A stretch of 64,000 nt of DNA from Haladaptatus sp. QDMS2 (GCF_029338295.1 NZ_CP119791.1:1116001-1180000); one strand, 5' to 3'; counted from the stretch's first letter, positions 45,180-55,209 are shown. Numbers and translations are program-made. Notes: generated by a model from the letters alone, not told the origin.

Positions 45180-45544
45180 GCGCATCATCTACGTCCCAGT
45201 GGGACACAGAGTGACTAGGACGCGCTCTGCGTGGAAAATGATGACTCTACCGACTCGATGGTGAGACTGTTTAAAATATCTGAATATCGGCTACTCGTTT
45301 CGCTCTGTATCTCGCTTTCGTCCACGACTCCAAACATTTGTTACGGATTCGCCTGTTGGAGGGGTGTGGTCTACGTCTTTCATGGTCTGCCGGCGGCTGC
45401 GTTTTGGCATAGTGATACTGTGTAACATACCACATCTACTTAACCATTTCTTCGACGTGGTAATAACACATTATAGCATATTAAACACCTTAAATATCGC
45501 GTTGGTCGCCGTCTCCGTCGGTACAGCCACGGTCCGACCGACGG
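45180..45544. other. AT-rich intergenic region
   Basis: These 365 bases are clearly richer in A+T than their surroundings. I see only short unconvincing open frames and several TATA-like tracts (for example at 45488 and 45495). No repeat or RNA was recognised. The minus-strand exporter gene ends at 45545, so this is its 3' flank. Confidence 0.6.
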
Positions 45545-46354
45545 TCACCCGTTGATATCTTTGTCTTCGAACAGTTCAGCGGCGAGCATCACGAGGCCGA
45601 GCGTGACCGCGAGGAGGACCGCCGCGCCGAGCCAGTCGATTTCCCCGAGCGAGAGCACGTCTGCGGGGTCCAGATAGCGGGCGAACGAGAACTGGCCGGC
45701 CCACTCATAGTCGGTGCCGCGAGTGAGCGAGTCGAGGAAGTAGGTGGCGAACAGCAACCCGATGGCGACGCCCTGTGCCCGACGTACATCGTCGAACACG
45801 ACGGAGGCGACCAGGCCGAGCGCGGAGCACGCGGCAAGATAGAGAACGAACAACACGTGGAGTGCCACGAGGTCCGCGAGCGGTACGGACTCGCCGACAA
45901 ATTGGATGCCGAAGTAGACGGCCAGGAGGGAAACGGCGTTGACGGCGACGTTCACTGGCAGGAGTGCGAGAAACTTCTCGACGACGAATCGCGTTCGGGA
46001 GATGGGGTTCACGAGCAACAAGTCTATCGAGCGATTTTCTACCTCGGCTGAGACGAGCGAGGCGGCGGCGTACGCGAAGTAGATGCCGAGGATGAGTAAC
46101 CAGACGAGCACGTACAACTGGGAAACGAGATAGCCGTCGATGGTCGAAAGCGAGGTGACGCTTCCGACGAAACTCTGGCGGAGCTCCGGTGAGAGCGTGT
46201 CGAGGTAGGCGTCTAAATCCACGTCAGACTCCGAGATAGATGGAAAGAGACCGACCGTCAGCGCGATGAGCGCGAGGACGAGAATCGTGAGGGCGGTGGC
46301 ACCCCGGAGTCGCCTGCGCGCCTCGAACCGGGCGATTTCAAGCACCGGTATCAC
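45545..46354 (-). CDS. ABC-2 type transporter permease
   Basis: 269 residues, GTG start, six hydrophobic segments in the ABC-2 order, with a first helix followed by a long external loop (SESDVDLDAYLDTLSPELRQ). LVSAEVENRSIDLLLVNPISRTRFVVEKFL is a typical coupling region found in ABC-2 exporters of the NatB/multidrug type. It overlaps the ATPase gene by 17 bases and forms one export system with it. Confidence 0.9.
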   Translation of the reverse strand: MIPVLEIARFEARRRLRGATALTILVLALIALTVGLFPSISESDVDLDAYLDTLSPELRQSFVGSVTSLSTIDGYLVSQLYVLVWLLILGIYFAYAAASLVSAEVENRSIDLLLVNPISRTRFVVEKFLALLPVNVAVNAVSLLAVYFGIQFVGESVPLADLVALHVLFVLYLAACSALGLVASVVFDDVRRAQGVAIGLLFATYFLDSLTRGTDYEWAGQFSFARYLDPADVLSLGEIDWLGAAVLLAVTLGLVMLAAELFEDKDING

Positions 46355-47231
46355 CGTCGTAAAAGTGCATGAACACGTCCTCTACGGACGTCTCTCTGAT
46401 GTCGAGGTCGCGGACGGTGTACCTGGCGAGTTCGTCGATGAGACCATCGTAATTCTCGGTGACGATGAGGCGAAGATAGCCCTCCTCGTCGAGTTCGGTG
46501 CGGGCGATGCCCGGCATCAAGAACTCGCTGGGGTCGACGGATTCTTCGAGCGAGACGCGGACGACTTTTCCGCTCTTGGCCAGAAGCGCGTCGATGTCTT
46601 CGAGCGCCACGAGGCGGCCGTCGCGGATGATGGCGACCTCCTCACAGATTTTCCGCACCTCGCTCAGGATGTGTGTCGAGAAGAAGGTGGTGACCCCCGC
46701 GGCCTGTTCTTCGCGCAGAAAGTCGTAGAACCTCTCCTGGACGAGCGGATCGAGCCCGGAGGTCGGTTCGTCCATGATGACGAGTCGGGGGTTGTGCATG
46801 AACGCCTGGACGATGGCGAGTTTCTGGCGGTTCCCCCGCGAGTAGGTCTTCACCTTCCTGTCTTCTGGTATCGGAAAGAGCGAGAGGAGTTCCTCCCTTC
46901 GGTCGTCCCCGCGCAGGCGAGCGAAGTAGTCGAGCATCCGCGTGCCGGTCGTGTTCCGGTAGAAGCGAAAGTCCCCGGGGATGTGGCCAATCGCCTGTTT
47001 CGCCGCGGTCAATGCCGCTGTGTCGGTTACGTCGTGACCGAGGATGCGCGCCGTCCCGCTCGACGGGTGGAGGAGGCCTAGAAGCGTTCTAATAGTCGTG
47101 CTCTTTCCCGCGCCGTTCGGGCCTAAGAACCCGAATATCGTCCCCTCGTCCACCGAGAACGTCAGGTCTTCGATGCCCCTGACCTCGCCGTAGTACTTGG
47201 TGAGCCCATCGGTTTCGATAAGCGCAGTCAC
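46338..47231 (-). CDS. ABC transporter ATP-binding protein
   Basis: 297 residues, GTG start. Walker A GPNGAGKST, Q-loop region, signature YSRGNRQKLAI (a variant LSGGQ), Walker B LVIMDEPTSGLD and H-loop FFSTHIL are all present; the C-terminal ~75 residues form the DUF4162-type tail common to ABC-2 export ATPases. It pairs with the permease at 45545, with which it overlaps by 17 bases. The exported substrate is unknown. It is divergent from the secreted repeat protein at 47357. Confidence 0.93.
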   Translation of the reverse strand: MTALIETDGLTKYYGEVRGIEDLTFSVDEGTIFGFLGPNGAGKSTTIRTLLGLLHPSSGTARILGHDVTDTAALTAAKQAIGHIPGDFRFYRNTTGTRMLDYFARLRGDDRREELLSLFPIPEDRKVKTYSRGNRQKLAIVQAFMHNPRLVIMDEPTSGLDPLVQERFYDFLREEQAAGVTTFFSTHILSEVRKICEEVAIIRDGRLVALEDIDALLAKSGKVVRVSLEESVDPSEFLMPGIARTELDEEGYLRLIVTENYDGLIDELARYTVRDLDIRETSVEDVFMHFYDGDTGA

Positions 47232-47356
47232 GAGTGGACATAAGCCGGCTGAACATATAGAATCGCTGGCGAGTTGGTGAACCGGAGGACTGGACCGAAA
47301 CTAGCCCCAACATACCAGTACACACGGTTATCTATCTTCTAAGCATATTTACAGGT

Positions 47357-48958
47357 ATGCACATCGTACGGGCCGTGCTGGTGGTGGTGCTCCTTCTCAC
47401 GAGCAGCGTCGGCTCCGTCGTCGGGTTTCAGGAGGATACGAGCGTTTCGGGGCGGCCGGAGTTCACCGCGTACATCCCCGAAAACCGCATCGCTCCCGGC
47501 ACCGACGGCACCGTTTCGTTGTTCCTCGTGAACACGGGGAAAATTCTGGTTTCGGGTGCCGACGAGTTCGAACAACTCGTCCAGACTGCCCGCGCGACGA
47601 CGGTTTCAGTGACCGCCCCCGAATCGAATCCGATTTCGATACGCACAGGAACGACGCCGGTCGGGACGCTCCCCGAAGGCGTGGCCGGGCCGTATCCGAT
47701 ACGAGTCGTCGTGCCGGACGATACGACGCCTGGCACCTACGAACTGACTGTCACCGTCGAGTTCGAACACACCGCGAAAGTCATCACCAGTCCGGACGGG
47801 TCGGTCCGGTTCACCGAGCGGTCGCGCACCGAAGAACTGCCCGTGACCGTCGTCGTCGAAGACCAGGCACAGTTCTCGATTCGCACCGTCGAGTCCGCCG
47901 TCGCCGTCGGCGGCACGGGCACCGTCACGCTCGACGTGACCAACGACGGCACGGAACCGGCCCGCGACGCCACGCTTCTGGTCCAATCTGCAGACCCGGA
48001 ACTCACCTTCGGTGCGGGCGCGGCCAGTGCCGAGAACTTCCTCGGCACGCTGGCTCCGGGGGCCACCACGCGCGTGACCGTCCGGGCTGGACTGGCCACG
48101 GACGCGCTGGTTCGTAACTACGCCGCCACCGCCACCGTCCAGTATAAGGATGCAGCAGGCCTAGAACAGCAGTCCGGAACCACCTCGCTCGGTATCCAGC
48201 CTCAATCGGGCCAGCCTTTCAGCATCGAGAACGTGACCAGCACGCTCCGCGTGGGCGGCGACGGGACGGTTTCGGGCAGCGTCGTCAACACTGGGGGCGT
48301 GGCCGTGACGGACGTGGTCGTGATGCTCGAACCGGTCGCCCCGCCGCTCGTCGCTCAGAACACCGCGATTCCTGTGGGGGACCTCGAACCGGGTGAGCGC
48401 GCCGCGTTCGAATATACGGTCGCCGTCGTCCCGAACGCCACCGCCGGGACGCGCCGCCTCTCAGCGACGGTGGAGTACCGCTCCCCGGCCGGGAAACAGG
48501 TGACTGCACCGTTCTCGCTCGCGATTCCCGTCGCACAGAAACGCGACCAGTTCAGCGTCACGCCGGTAAACGCAACGTTCGAAGTCGATTCGAGCGGCAT
48601 CCTCGTCGTTCGACTCACGAACGAAGGCGACACCCAGGTCACCGACGTCACCGCCCAGCTACAGCCCGTCGAACCGCTTTCGAGCGCCGACGCCACGACG
48701 TTCGTCTCGCGGCTCGACGCTGGTGAATCGGCAACCCTGCGCTTCGACCTCGACGTTTCCGACGACGCCATCCCGAAGACGCAGGTCGCAACGCTCGCTC
48801 TCAGCTACGAGTCCGCAACTAGAACCGCACGGGTCGAATCGCAACCGATTCCGGTCACGGTCGTGGCGGGTGAACCACAGTCGATTCCAGTCGAAGCGGT
48901 CGGACTCGTCGTGGTTGCCGTCGTGGTCGCCTCGGTCTGGTGGTACAGACGCCGGTAG
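47357..48958 (+). CDS. Secreted, membrane-anchored protein of CARDB/NEW3-like repeats
   Basis: 533 residues. An N-terminal Sec signal (AVLVVVLLLTSSVGSVVG), four beta-sandwich repeats starting near residues 35, 170, 285 and 400, recognisable by GTVTLDVTNDGTEP / GTVSGSVVNTGGVA / ILVVRLTNEGDTQV and LxAGE-type strands, and a C-terminal helix with a WWYRRR stop-transfer. This is the COG1361-like architecture of archaeal surface proteins. It may work with the ABC exporter encoded divergently, as such pairs are frequent, but the interaction is an inference. Confidence 0.85.
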   Translation: MHIVRAVLVVVLLLTSSVGSVVGFQEDTSVSGRPEFTAYIPENRIAPGTDGTVSLFLVNTGKILVSGADEFEQLVQTARATTVSVTAPESNPISIRTGTTPVGTLPEGVAGPYPIRVVVPDDTTPGTYELTVTVEFEHTAKVITSPDGSVRFTERSRTEELPVTVVVEDQAQFSIRTVESAVAVGGTGTVTLDVTNDGTEPARDATLLVQSADPELTFGAGAASAENFLGTLAPGATTRVTVRAGLATDALVRNYAATATVQYKDAAGLEQQSGTTSLGIQPQSGQPFSIENVTSTLRVGGDGTVSGSVVNTGGVAVTDVVVMLEPVAPPLVAQNTAIPVGDLEPGERAAFEYTVAVVPNATAGTRRLSATVEYRSPAGKQVTAPFSLAIPVAQKRDQFSVTPVNATFEVDSSGILVVRLTNEGDTQVTDVTAQLQPVEPLSSADATTFVSRLDAGESATLRFDLDVSDDAIPKTQVATLALSYESATRTARVESQPIPVTVVAGEPQSIPVEAVGLVVVAVVVASVWWYRRR

Positions 48959-48998
48959 CGTTGCCACTCACCGGGTCGAAAAAGGGAAAAGGACCGGA

Positions 48999-49751
48999 TT
49001 AGTCGTCGTCAGCGGGGGTTTCGCCACCCGTCATCGGACCTTCCGAGTCCGGTCTGATACCCCGGGCGGAACTCATCCAGCCGGCGATGTTCTGTGCGAC
49101 GTAGTCCTTGCCACCCCAGCCGAGGGCGATACCCACGCCGAGTGCGAGTGCGACGGCGATGCCGCCCGCAAACGCGGTCGCGAGGATGTAGAGCAGTTCG
49201 ACGTCCACGCCCATCGTGTCGAGACCGATGACGACGACGGTGAAGTACAGGAACAGGCGCACGCCCGTGGCGAACCAGCTCGTGTACGCCGTCTCCGTCG
49301 CGGCGCGCGTCCGCTGAATCGCGTCACCGATGAAGTCAGCGACGACGAACCCCAACACGATGATGAGGAGCCCGGCGATGAGCGACGGCAGGTACGTGAC
49401 GGCCTCCGAAATCCACTGGCTTAACAGCGGAACGGCGAGTGCGTCCGCGGCCGCGAGCACGGCCACGGCCAGCACGAAGACGTAGGCGAGCAGCCCAAAC
49501 GAGTGAGATACTGCCTTTTCTGTCCCACCCAATATGTCGCCGAGCGGCGTCGAAAGAACGACGCGGTCGAGTTCGATGCGGTCTGCGATGAATTCGACGA
49601 CGCGCATCGCGGCGCGTGCGACGATCCACCCGATGAGCAGGATGAGCAGGGCACCGACCAGGTTCGGGATAAACGCAATCACGTCGTTTATCAACGCAGT
49701 CAGTGAGTCCTGCAACGATCCAACTTGAAGTATGATAAGGTCTCCCCTCAC
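48999..49751 (-). CDS. MscS-like TM-helix-repeat membrane protein
   Basis: 250 residues, GTG start. Repeated helix units IPNLVGALLILLIGWIVARAA and LPSLIAGLLIIVLGFVVADFI, each with PxLxGALLILxxG, match the conserved TM-helix domain found with MscS-type channels, and FAGGIAVALALGVGIALGWGGKDYVAQNI near residue 195 resembles the MscS pore helix. It ends shortly after this helix, so the beta domain of MscS is absent. It may be a channel fragment or an accessory membrane protein. Confidence 0.8.
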   Translation of the reverse strand: MRGDLIILQVGSLQDSLTALINDVIAFIPNLVGALLILLIGWIVARAAMRVVEFIADRIELDRVVLSTPLGDILGGTEKAVSHSFGLLAYVFVLAVAVLAAADALAVPLLSQWISEAVTYLPSLIAGLLIIVLGFVVADFIGDAIQRTRAATETAYTSWFATGVRLFLYFTVVVIGLDTMGVDVELLYILATAFAGGIAVALALGVGIALGWGGKDYVAQNIAGWMSSARGIRPDSEGPMTGGETPADDD

Positions 49752-50172
49752 GGTTTCACACCACTCCGTATAATGTTGCTATCAGAGCATATCTGTTTCG
49801 TAAGTTAGGAACTGCTTACGAAGCCGACTGATACTGATTATGGATGCTGTTTTCAGATTTATCCACCCAATATATCAAAATTAATAAGTAATACTTGGTT
49901 CGGAGATAGTCGCCACAGCCCGGCGGTTCACCAACGGTCCTGAACCGACCGACAGCTGGGTTATGACGTGCCTGCCGCCGAAACCGGGAAACTCGCCATA
50001 TTTTGAACGTCCGAGAATTATCACGTTATATGGTCATTCGGAAACCCATTCACGATAAGATTGTAAAATTTACACAATTCGATGGTAGTCTGTCAATAAC
50101 CAAGCGCAACTGTAGATACATTTAATAGGTCATCCAACCATGCAATGAAGGTTGCAAGGGGGGTAAGTTAGC
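49752..50172. other. AT-rich intergenic region
   Basis: 421 bases with several AT tracts. An ATTATACGG-type box at about 49768-49778 probably serves the MscS-like gene. A GGTTCA/TGAACC stem occurs at about 49925-49946, and an ACTGATACTGATTATGGATGCTG stretch at 49827 is mildly like box C/D motifs but incomplete. I see no gene. The right end supplies the upstream region of the small zinc protein. Confidence 0.55.
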
Positions 50173-50361
50173 ATGAAGCAATGTTCCAACTGTGGGGGGT
50201 TCGTTACGCCAGACTTCGTCCGTGTGTTCGGCATAAACAACAACGAAGTATGGGCGTGTTTGAATTGTACGACAATCACTGACTTAGAAAAGTACGCGGG
50301 GACGATGTACGGCCACGCAGAACACTCGTCAGGCGTCCGGTGGACCAACACCACCTCGTAG
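50173..50361 (+). CDS. Small zinc-finger protein (DUF7563-like)
   Basis: 62 residues. CSNCGGFVTPDFVRVFG followed by CLNCTT gives two CxxC knuckles typical of haloarchaeal zinc micro-proteins; the CGxFVTPDFVRVFG pattern matches what I know as DUF7563. The gene is lower in GC than its neighbours. GGGGGG lies before the start (50158-50163), a possible ribosome binding site. The function is unknown. Confidence 0.7.
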   Translation: MKQCSNCGGFVTPDFVRVFGINNNEVWACLNCTTITDLEKYAGTMYGHAEHSSGVRWTNTTS

Positions 50362-50518
50362 ACACACGCCATTCATTTTTTCACCGGTCAACCAGCATGC
50401 CCGTAGACGTGGATTTCCAGGTAGAACGTCCACACAAGCCTACACATCCGCCTGGTCGTGTAACAGGGGCACCCACCCGCTTCAGGAACCTTAACACGGT
50501 GGAGTGAGTAGGGTTTCC

Positions 50519-51760
50519 ATGGGCAATTCAGGTGGTGCACGCTTGCCCGGCGTCTCCCACGAAACGGGACCCGAGCGCATCATCTTGCACGTCGATATGG
50601 ACTGTTTTTACGCGGCGTGCGAACGACTTCGCGAACCCACGCTCCGCGGACAACCCGTCGTCGTCGGGATGGGCTACGAACCCGGCGAAGCCATCGGCGC
50701 GGTGGCCACAGCGAGTTACGAGGCGCGTGCCTTCGGCGTCGAGAGCGCCCAACCCATCTCGAAGGCGCTCGAACTCCTCCCCCGCATCGACGACGCAGAC
50801 GACGGCGAGGCAGGCGGCTACTACCGCCCGGTGGACATCTCCTTCTACAAGGAGGTGAGTGCAGAGGTGAAAACCATCCTTCGAGACTGCGCCGACACCC
50901 TGCGAGAGGTGAGCATCGACGAAGCCTACCTCGACGTCACAGACCGCACGGCGTGGGAGAAAACCCCGGACGGAACCCGGACGCTCGCAGAGGGGTACGC
51001 CCGCTACGTCAAACAGCGCATCGCCCGCAAGGTGGGCGTGACCGCGAGTATCGGCGTCGCGCCGAACATGAGCGCGGCGAAAGTCGCGAGCGATTTCGAG
51101 AAACCTGACGGCCTCACCGTCGTCGAACCCGGGACGGTCCGGGAGTTTCTCGCACCGCTCGACATCGAGTTCGTCCACGGCATCGGCCCGGTCACGGCGC
51201 GGAAACTGCGGGAGATGGACATCGAGACGGCGGGCGACCTTGCCAGCGCGGACCGCCAGCAACTAGTCGACCGATTCGGCGAACGAGGCCGAGAGATGCA
51301 CGACCGGGCGAACGGCGACGACGCTCGCGAGGTCGAACCGGTGGGCAAGCCAAAGAGTTTCTCGCGGGAGTCTGCCTTCCCGCAGACGGCCGACGCGGAC
51401 CAGCACCGCAAGACGGTGCGTCGACTCGCCAAGGCGGTCGCCGAACGCGCAGACCGCGAGGGAGCCCTCTACCAGACGATTGGCATCAAGGTAGTGACGC
51501 CACCGTTCGACGTGAACACCCGCGCAACGTCGCTATCCGGCCCGGTACAGGACGCTTCGCTCGTCGAATCCGTAGCGCTCTCCTTGCTCACCGAATTCGA
51601 AGGGGAGACGGCGAGAAAACTCGGCGTTCGCGTGTCGAAACTCTCGTTCGCGGCAGAAGACCAGGCCAGCCTCGATAGCTGGGGCAGCGATGGCGGCGAG
51701 CAATCCACCCCGGAAAACCACGCTCGCCGCGGCCAGCGGTCGCTGTCAGAATTCGACTGA
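50519..51760 (+). CDS. dinB: DNA polymerase IV (Y family)
   Basis: 413 residues from the ATG at 50519. A lesion-bypass polymerase: palm motifs HVDMDCFYAACE (first metal Asp) and REVSIDEAYLDV (Asp and Glu), the little-finger domain from about residue 240, the helix-hairpin-helix GIGPVTARKLREMDIETAGDL, and a C-terminal QRSLSEFD that fits the PIP-box for PCNA. Earlier in-frame start codons are in low-quality sequence. It is convergent with the aldo-keto reductase gene, with only 2 bases between stops. Confidence 0.95.
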   Translation: MGNSGGARLPGVSHETGPERIILHVDMDCFYAACERLREPTLRGQPVVVGMGYEPGEAIGAVATASYEARAFGVESAQPISKALELLPRIDDADDGEAGGYYRPVDISFYKEVSAEVKTILRDCADTLREVSIDEAYLDVTDRTAWEKTPDGTRTLAEGYARYVKQRIARKVGVTASIGVAPNMSAAKVASDFEKPDGLTVVEPGTVREFLAPLDIEFVHGIGPVTARKLREMDIETAGDLASADRQQLVDRFGERGREMHDRANGDDAREVEPVGKPKSFSRESAFPQTADADQHRKTVRRLAKAVAERADREGALYQTIGIKVVTPPFDVNTRATSLSGPVQDASLVESVALSLLTEFEGETARKLGVRVSKLSFAAEDQASLDSWGSDGGEQSTPENHARRGQRSLSEFD

Positions 51761-51762
51761 GC

Positions 51763-52581
51763 CTACCACGGGGCAAATTGCGGGTCACCGAGACGACGTT
51801 CTTGCTGAATGCCGTCGATGAGCGCCACGTCCTCGGCGTCGAGGTCGAGAAATTGACTCTTCCAATTCTGTTCGATGTGCGCCCGGCCCGTCGCCTTCGG
51901 GATGGGGACCACGCCTTTTTCGAGGAGCCACGCGAGCGTCACCTGCTCGGGCGTCGTCTCGTGTTTTGCTGCGACTTCGCGTACCTGTGGAACCTCTTCG
52001 ACGTCACCGTGCATGAGCGGGGAGTACGCGACGAGCGCGATGTCGTGGCGTGCGCAGTACTCGCGCAGTTCGGGCTGCTGGAGCAGCGGGTGCATCTCGA
52101 CCTGATTCGCGCTGATGGGGGCGTCACAGGTCTCACGAGCCTCGGAGAGGAGTTCGGGCGTGAAATTGCTCACGCCGATGTGTGAGACCAGACCGTCGTC
52201 TCTGAGGGCTGCGAAGGCAGCGAGCGTCTCTTCCGGGTCGTATTCGTCTGCAGGCCAGTGGACGTACATCATATCAACCGACTCGACCCTGAGGCGGTCG
52301 AGACTGGCCTTCGTCGTCCGAATCACGTCCTCGTAGGCGAGATTGTCGAACCAGACCTTCGAGGCGAGGAAGATGTCTTTTCGAGGAACCGTCGAGGTGC
52401 GAATTCCCTCGCCGACGGCCTCCTCGTTCCCGTAGTACTGGGCCGTGTCGATGTGGCGATACCCTACGTCGAGCGCGTGGCGGACACTCCCAACGCACGC
52501 GCCGAAATCCGTGTTCTTCCACGTCCCGAGGCCGAGAGCTGGAATCCCATGGACCGGTGGGTGGGTCACAGCGTCATCCAT
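51763..52581 (-). CDS. Aldo/keto reductase
   Basis: 272 residues, typical of AKR5-like reductases. The catalytic tetrad is Asp45 and Tyr50 (DTAQYYGNE), Lys75 (LASKVW) and His108 (YVHWP). The GVSNFTPELL and ANQVEMHPLLQQ segments, and the C-terminal GVVPIPKATGRAHIEQN phosphate-binding loop, are well kept. It reduces aldehydes or ketones with NADPH; the natural substrate is unknown. The gene has its own promoter. Confidence 0.93.
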   Translation of the reverse strand: MDDAVTHPPVHGIPALGLGTWKNTDFGACVGSVRHALDVGYRHIDTAQYYGNEEAVGEGIRTSTVPRKDIFLASKVWFDNLAYEDVIRTTKASLDRLRVESVDMMYVHWPADEYDPEETLAAFAALRDDGLVSHIGVSNFTPELLSEARETCDAPISANQVEMHPLLQQPELREYCARHDIALVAYSPLMHGDVEEVPQVREVAAKHETTPEQVTLAWLLEKGVVPIPKATGRAHIEQNWKSQFLDLDAEDVALIDGIQQERRLGDPQFAPW

Positions 52582-52661
52582 GCAGTCTGTGACCTGTTGG
52601 GATACAATAATGTTTGGGAACCGTGAGAGCGTTTTTATCGCCGGGCGGTCTCGGTCTGTGC

Positions 52662-52934
52662 ATGAACAAACTCGCGGGTGCAGGCGCGGGACGCTGGGAA
52701 CTCGCTCCGCACGCCTACATCATCGTTTACGAGGCTCCCGCCGGCGACGAACTCATCACCATCTACGACTGCGGGGCGGCACAGAAACCGCCGTCCGCGC
52801 AGTTCATCGGTCACCTCGTCCGGGTGGACGCAAACTGCGACGTCAGTCAGACACAGACCGGGTACATCGTGCGGATGCACGAGTCCGCCCACCTCGAAGA
52901 ACAGGACGACGACCACTGGGTCATTCGCGCCTGA
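52662..52934 (+). CDS. Small haloarchaeal protein, unknown function
   Basis: 90 residues from the ATG at 52662; a TTTTTATCG box 28-32 bases before it supports this start rather than the in-frame ATG at 52614. The product is soluble, beta-rich by look, with no known motif. It precedes the HerA-like ATPase by 65 bases on the same strand, but a separate TATA box for that gene suggests they are independently transcribed. Confidence 0.6.
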   Translation: MNKLAGAGAGRWELAPHAYIIVYEAPAGDELITIYDCGAAQKPPSAQFIGHLVRVDANCDVSQTQTGYIVRMHESAHLEEQDDDHWVIRA

Positions 52935-52961
52935 TGCTGGATCGAGGGTGACAGCCAACAC

Positions 52962-52969
52962 TATATAAT
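52962..52969 (+). promoter_or_regulatory. TATA box of the HerA-like gene
   Basis: TATATAAT lies 31-38 bases before the ATG at 53000, a near-consensus archaeal TATA box. Confidence 0.6.
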
Positions 52970-52999
52970 GCATGCCTGCGACCATGTGGATACGAGCAC

Positions 53000-54520
53000 A
53001 TGGCAGACGTAGAAACTATCACAGTCGCAGAAGTGAGCGACGGGCCGGGGGGAGAGGGCACGGTCGGGGCGGAAATCACGCTTCCGGTCGTCGAAGTGCT
53101 CACCGGCCGTGGGTTCATCACGGGCAAATCCGGGTCGGGGAAGTCGAACACGGCGAGCGTCGTCGCCGAAAAACTGCTCTCTAACAACTTTCCCATCCTC
53201 ATCGTGGACACCGACGGCGAGTACTACGGCCTCAAAGAGAAATTCGAGTTACTCCACGTCGGCGCGGACGAGGAGTGTGACATCGTGGTCGGGCCGGAAC
53301 ACGCAGAGAAAATCGCCTCGCTCGCCCTCGAAGGGAACGTCCCCATCATCCTCGACGTGTCTGGCTACCTCGACGAGAACGAGGCGAAAGACCTGCTGAC
53401 CGCCGTCTCGAAACAACTGTTCGCCAAAGAGAAGAAACTCAAGAAGCCGTTTTTGATGCTCGTAGAGGAGGTCCACGAGTATCTCCCCGAAGGCCCGGGT
53501 CTCGACGAGTGCGGACGAATGCTCATCAAAATCGGCAAGCGCGGGCGCAAACACGGCCTCGGCGTCACGGGCATCAGCCAGCGACCCGCCGACGTGAAAA
53601 AGGACTTCATCACACAGTGTGACTGGCTCGTCTGGCACCGCCTGACCTGGGGCAACGACACGAAAGTCGTCAAACGCGTCCTCGGAACCGAGTACGCGAA
53701 CGCCATCGAGAGCATGGGCGACGGCGAGGCGTTCTTGATGACCGACTGGGCCGAAACCATCCGCCGAGTCCAGTTCCAGCGCAAGACCACCTTCGACGCT
53801 GGGGCCACACCCGGTCTGGACGACTTCGAACGTCCCGACCTGAAGTCGGTGAGCGACTCGCTCGTCTCCGAGTTGAAGGAGATTACCGACAAGCGCGAAC
53901 ACCACGAAAACGAAGTCGAGCGGCTCGAAGCCAAACTCAAGAAGAAAGACGACCGAATTGCCCAGCTCGAATCCGAACTTGCAGACGCCCGCGACATGAG
54001 CCGGATGGCAGACCAGTTCGCCCAGGCGATGCTCGACAACACCCAGCCCTCGCGGATGCGGCCCGAGGAACAATCCGGCCTCGACCAGTATGACCAGCCG
54101 ACGGCGAACGGCGAAGCCAAATCACAACCCCAAGAAGCTGAAGACGCCGTTCCAGAGCCCTCCTTCGAAGAACTCCCAATCGGCGAGAATCGGCCACTCG
54201 TAAAGCAACTCAGAGGGGCGATTTCGGACCTCGACCCGATTGCCCGGGGAATGCTCGCCTACTACTGTGAATCAGGGCCGGCAGAGCCGATGGACGCCTA
54301 CGTCGCCGCCGGTGGGGAGGCAGACCGCCCCATCGCTTACAACCACAACGGGATACTCGTCCGGGCGGGTGTGGTAACGCACGTCGGGCGCGGCCTGTAC
54401 GACTACTGCGTCCCGGAGTTCGTCGAAGCCGCACACGACGGCCGTCTCAGCGACGCGGAGTTCGAAGAAATCATCGAGGCCATCGAAACGCAGTTCCTCG
54501 CGGACGCGGGCCTGGTCTAA
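53000..54520 (+). CDS. HerA-type ATPase with coiled coil and winged-helix-like tail
   Basis: 506 residues. Walker [13 protein letters not shown] (about residues 40-51), an FtsK/HerA-like Walker [13 protein letters not shown], and arginine finger-type region [13 protein letters not shown] place it in the HerA/DUF87 P-loop family, a hexameric DNA-translocase fold. A coiled coil follows (about residues 290-340, [20 protein letters not shown]), then a disordered acidic linker and a C-terminal domain ([16 protein letters not shown]) resembling a winged helix. It is not the classical herA-nurA pair; no nuclease gene is adjacent. It overlaps tpiA by 4 bases. Confidence 0.85.
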   Translation: MADVETITVAEVSDGPGGEGTVGAEITLPVVEVLTGRGFITGKSGSGKSNTASVVAEKLLSNNFPILIVDTDGEYYGLKEKFELLHVGADEECDIVVGPEHAEKIASLALEGNVPIILDVSGYLDENEAKDLLTAVSKQLFAKEKKLKKPFLMLVEEVHEYLPEGPGLDECGRMLIKIGKRGRKHGLGVTGISQRPADVKKDFITQCDWLVWHRLTWGNDTKVVKRVLGTEYANAIESMGDGEAFLMTDWAETIRRVQFQRKTTFDAGATPGLDDFERPDLKSVSDSLVSELKEITDKREHHENEVERLEAKLKKKDDRIAQLESELADARDMSRMADQFAQAMLDNTQPSRMRPEEQSGLDQYDQPTANGEAKSQPQEAEDAVPEPSFEELPIGENRPLVKQLRGAISDLDPIARGMLAYYCESGPAEPMDAYVAAGGEADRPIAYNHNGILVRAGVVTHVGRGLYDYCVPEFVEAAHDGRLSDAEFEEIIEAIETQFLADAGLV

Positions 54521-55161
54521 AGCCCGGACACGAGGTCGCGCAGCGCGGCCACCGGGTCGTCTGCTTTTGCGACGCCGCTCGCGAGCAGGACACCTTCTGC
54601 GCCGAGGTTGCGCGAGGCGACGACGTCTTCTCCAGTCGAGATGCCCGCGCCACAGAGAACGGACACCGAGTCATCGACGGCGGTCGCGGCCTCGACTGCG
54701 CCGGTCACGATGTCCGGGTCCGCCTTGCTCACGGGCGTTCCCGTCCCGATGAGTTCCGGGGGTTCGACGGCGACGGCGTCCGGGCCGAGGGCCGCGGCGG
54801 CCCCGACCTGTGCGGGGTTGTTCGCACAGACGATGGTCTCCAGGTCGGTACGTTCTGCGGCGCGGACGCTTGCGTCGATGTCGGCGAGTTTCAGCCGCTT
54901 TTCGGAGTGATTGATGAGCGTGCCGACCGCACCGGCGTCGGCGACGGCTTCTGCCAGCGTACTCCCCGTGTTGGAACCGTACTCGACGGGACTGACGTGC
55001 TGGGCCCACGTCTCGACGCCCGTCTCAGCAACGGCGGCGAGGTGCGCAGCTTGTGGGGCGACGGCGATTCGCGTGTCAGACTCCTCGGCGACGGTCGCTG
55101 CGGCCTCCGCGATGGCGACGGGGTCGCACGGGTAGGCCTTCAGGTTTACGAGAACGAACAT
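54517..55161 (-). CDS. tpiA: Triose-phosphate isomerase
   Basis: 214 residues, typical of the shorter archaeal TIM, which interconverts DHAP and glyceraldehyde 3-phosphate in glycolysis and gluconeogenesis. Features: [11 protein letters not shown] at the N-terminus (Lys), the catalytic histidine in LINHSEKR, the catalytic glutamate in [11 protein letters not shown], and the phosphate loop GISTGEDV. It is monocistronic, with the GC-rich gap before MBF1 and a 4-base overlap with the HerA-type gene. Confidence 0.95.
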   Translation of the reverse strand: MFVLVNLKAYPCDPVAIAEAAATVAEESDTRIAVAPQAAHLAAVAETGVETWAQHVSPVEYGSNTGSTLAEAVADAGAVGTLINHSEKRLKLADIDASVRAAERTDLETIVCANNPAQVGAAAALGPDAVAVEPPELIGTGTPVSKADPDIVTGAVEAATAVDDSVSVLCGAGISTGEDVVASRNLGAEGVLLASGVAKADDPVAALRDLVSGL

Positions 55162-55209
55162 ACCGGGAGGCGATTCCCCGGCGACAAATAGATTGCGAGA
55201 CGACTCGCG

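Noticed and set aside
45231-45425. Short open frames in the AT-rich gap 45180-45544
   Set aside because: They lack a convincing promoter start, family features and haloarchaeal codon use.
49827-49850. A box C/D guide RNA at ACTGATACTGATTATGGATG
   Set aside because: The order of boxes and spacing do not form C, D', C', D; only two similar tetramers occur.
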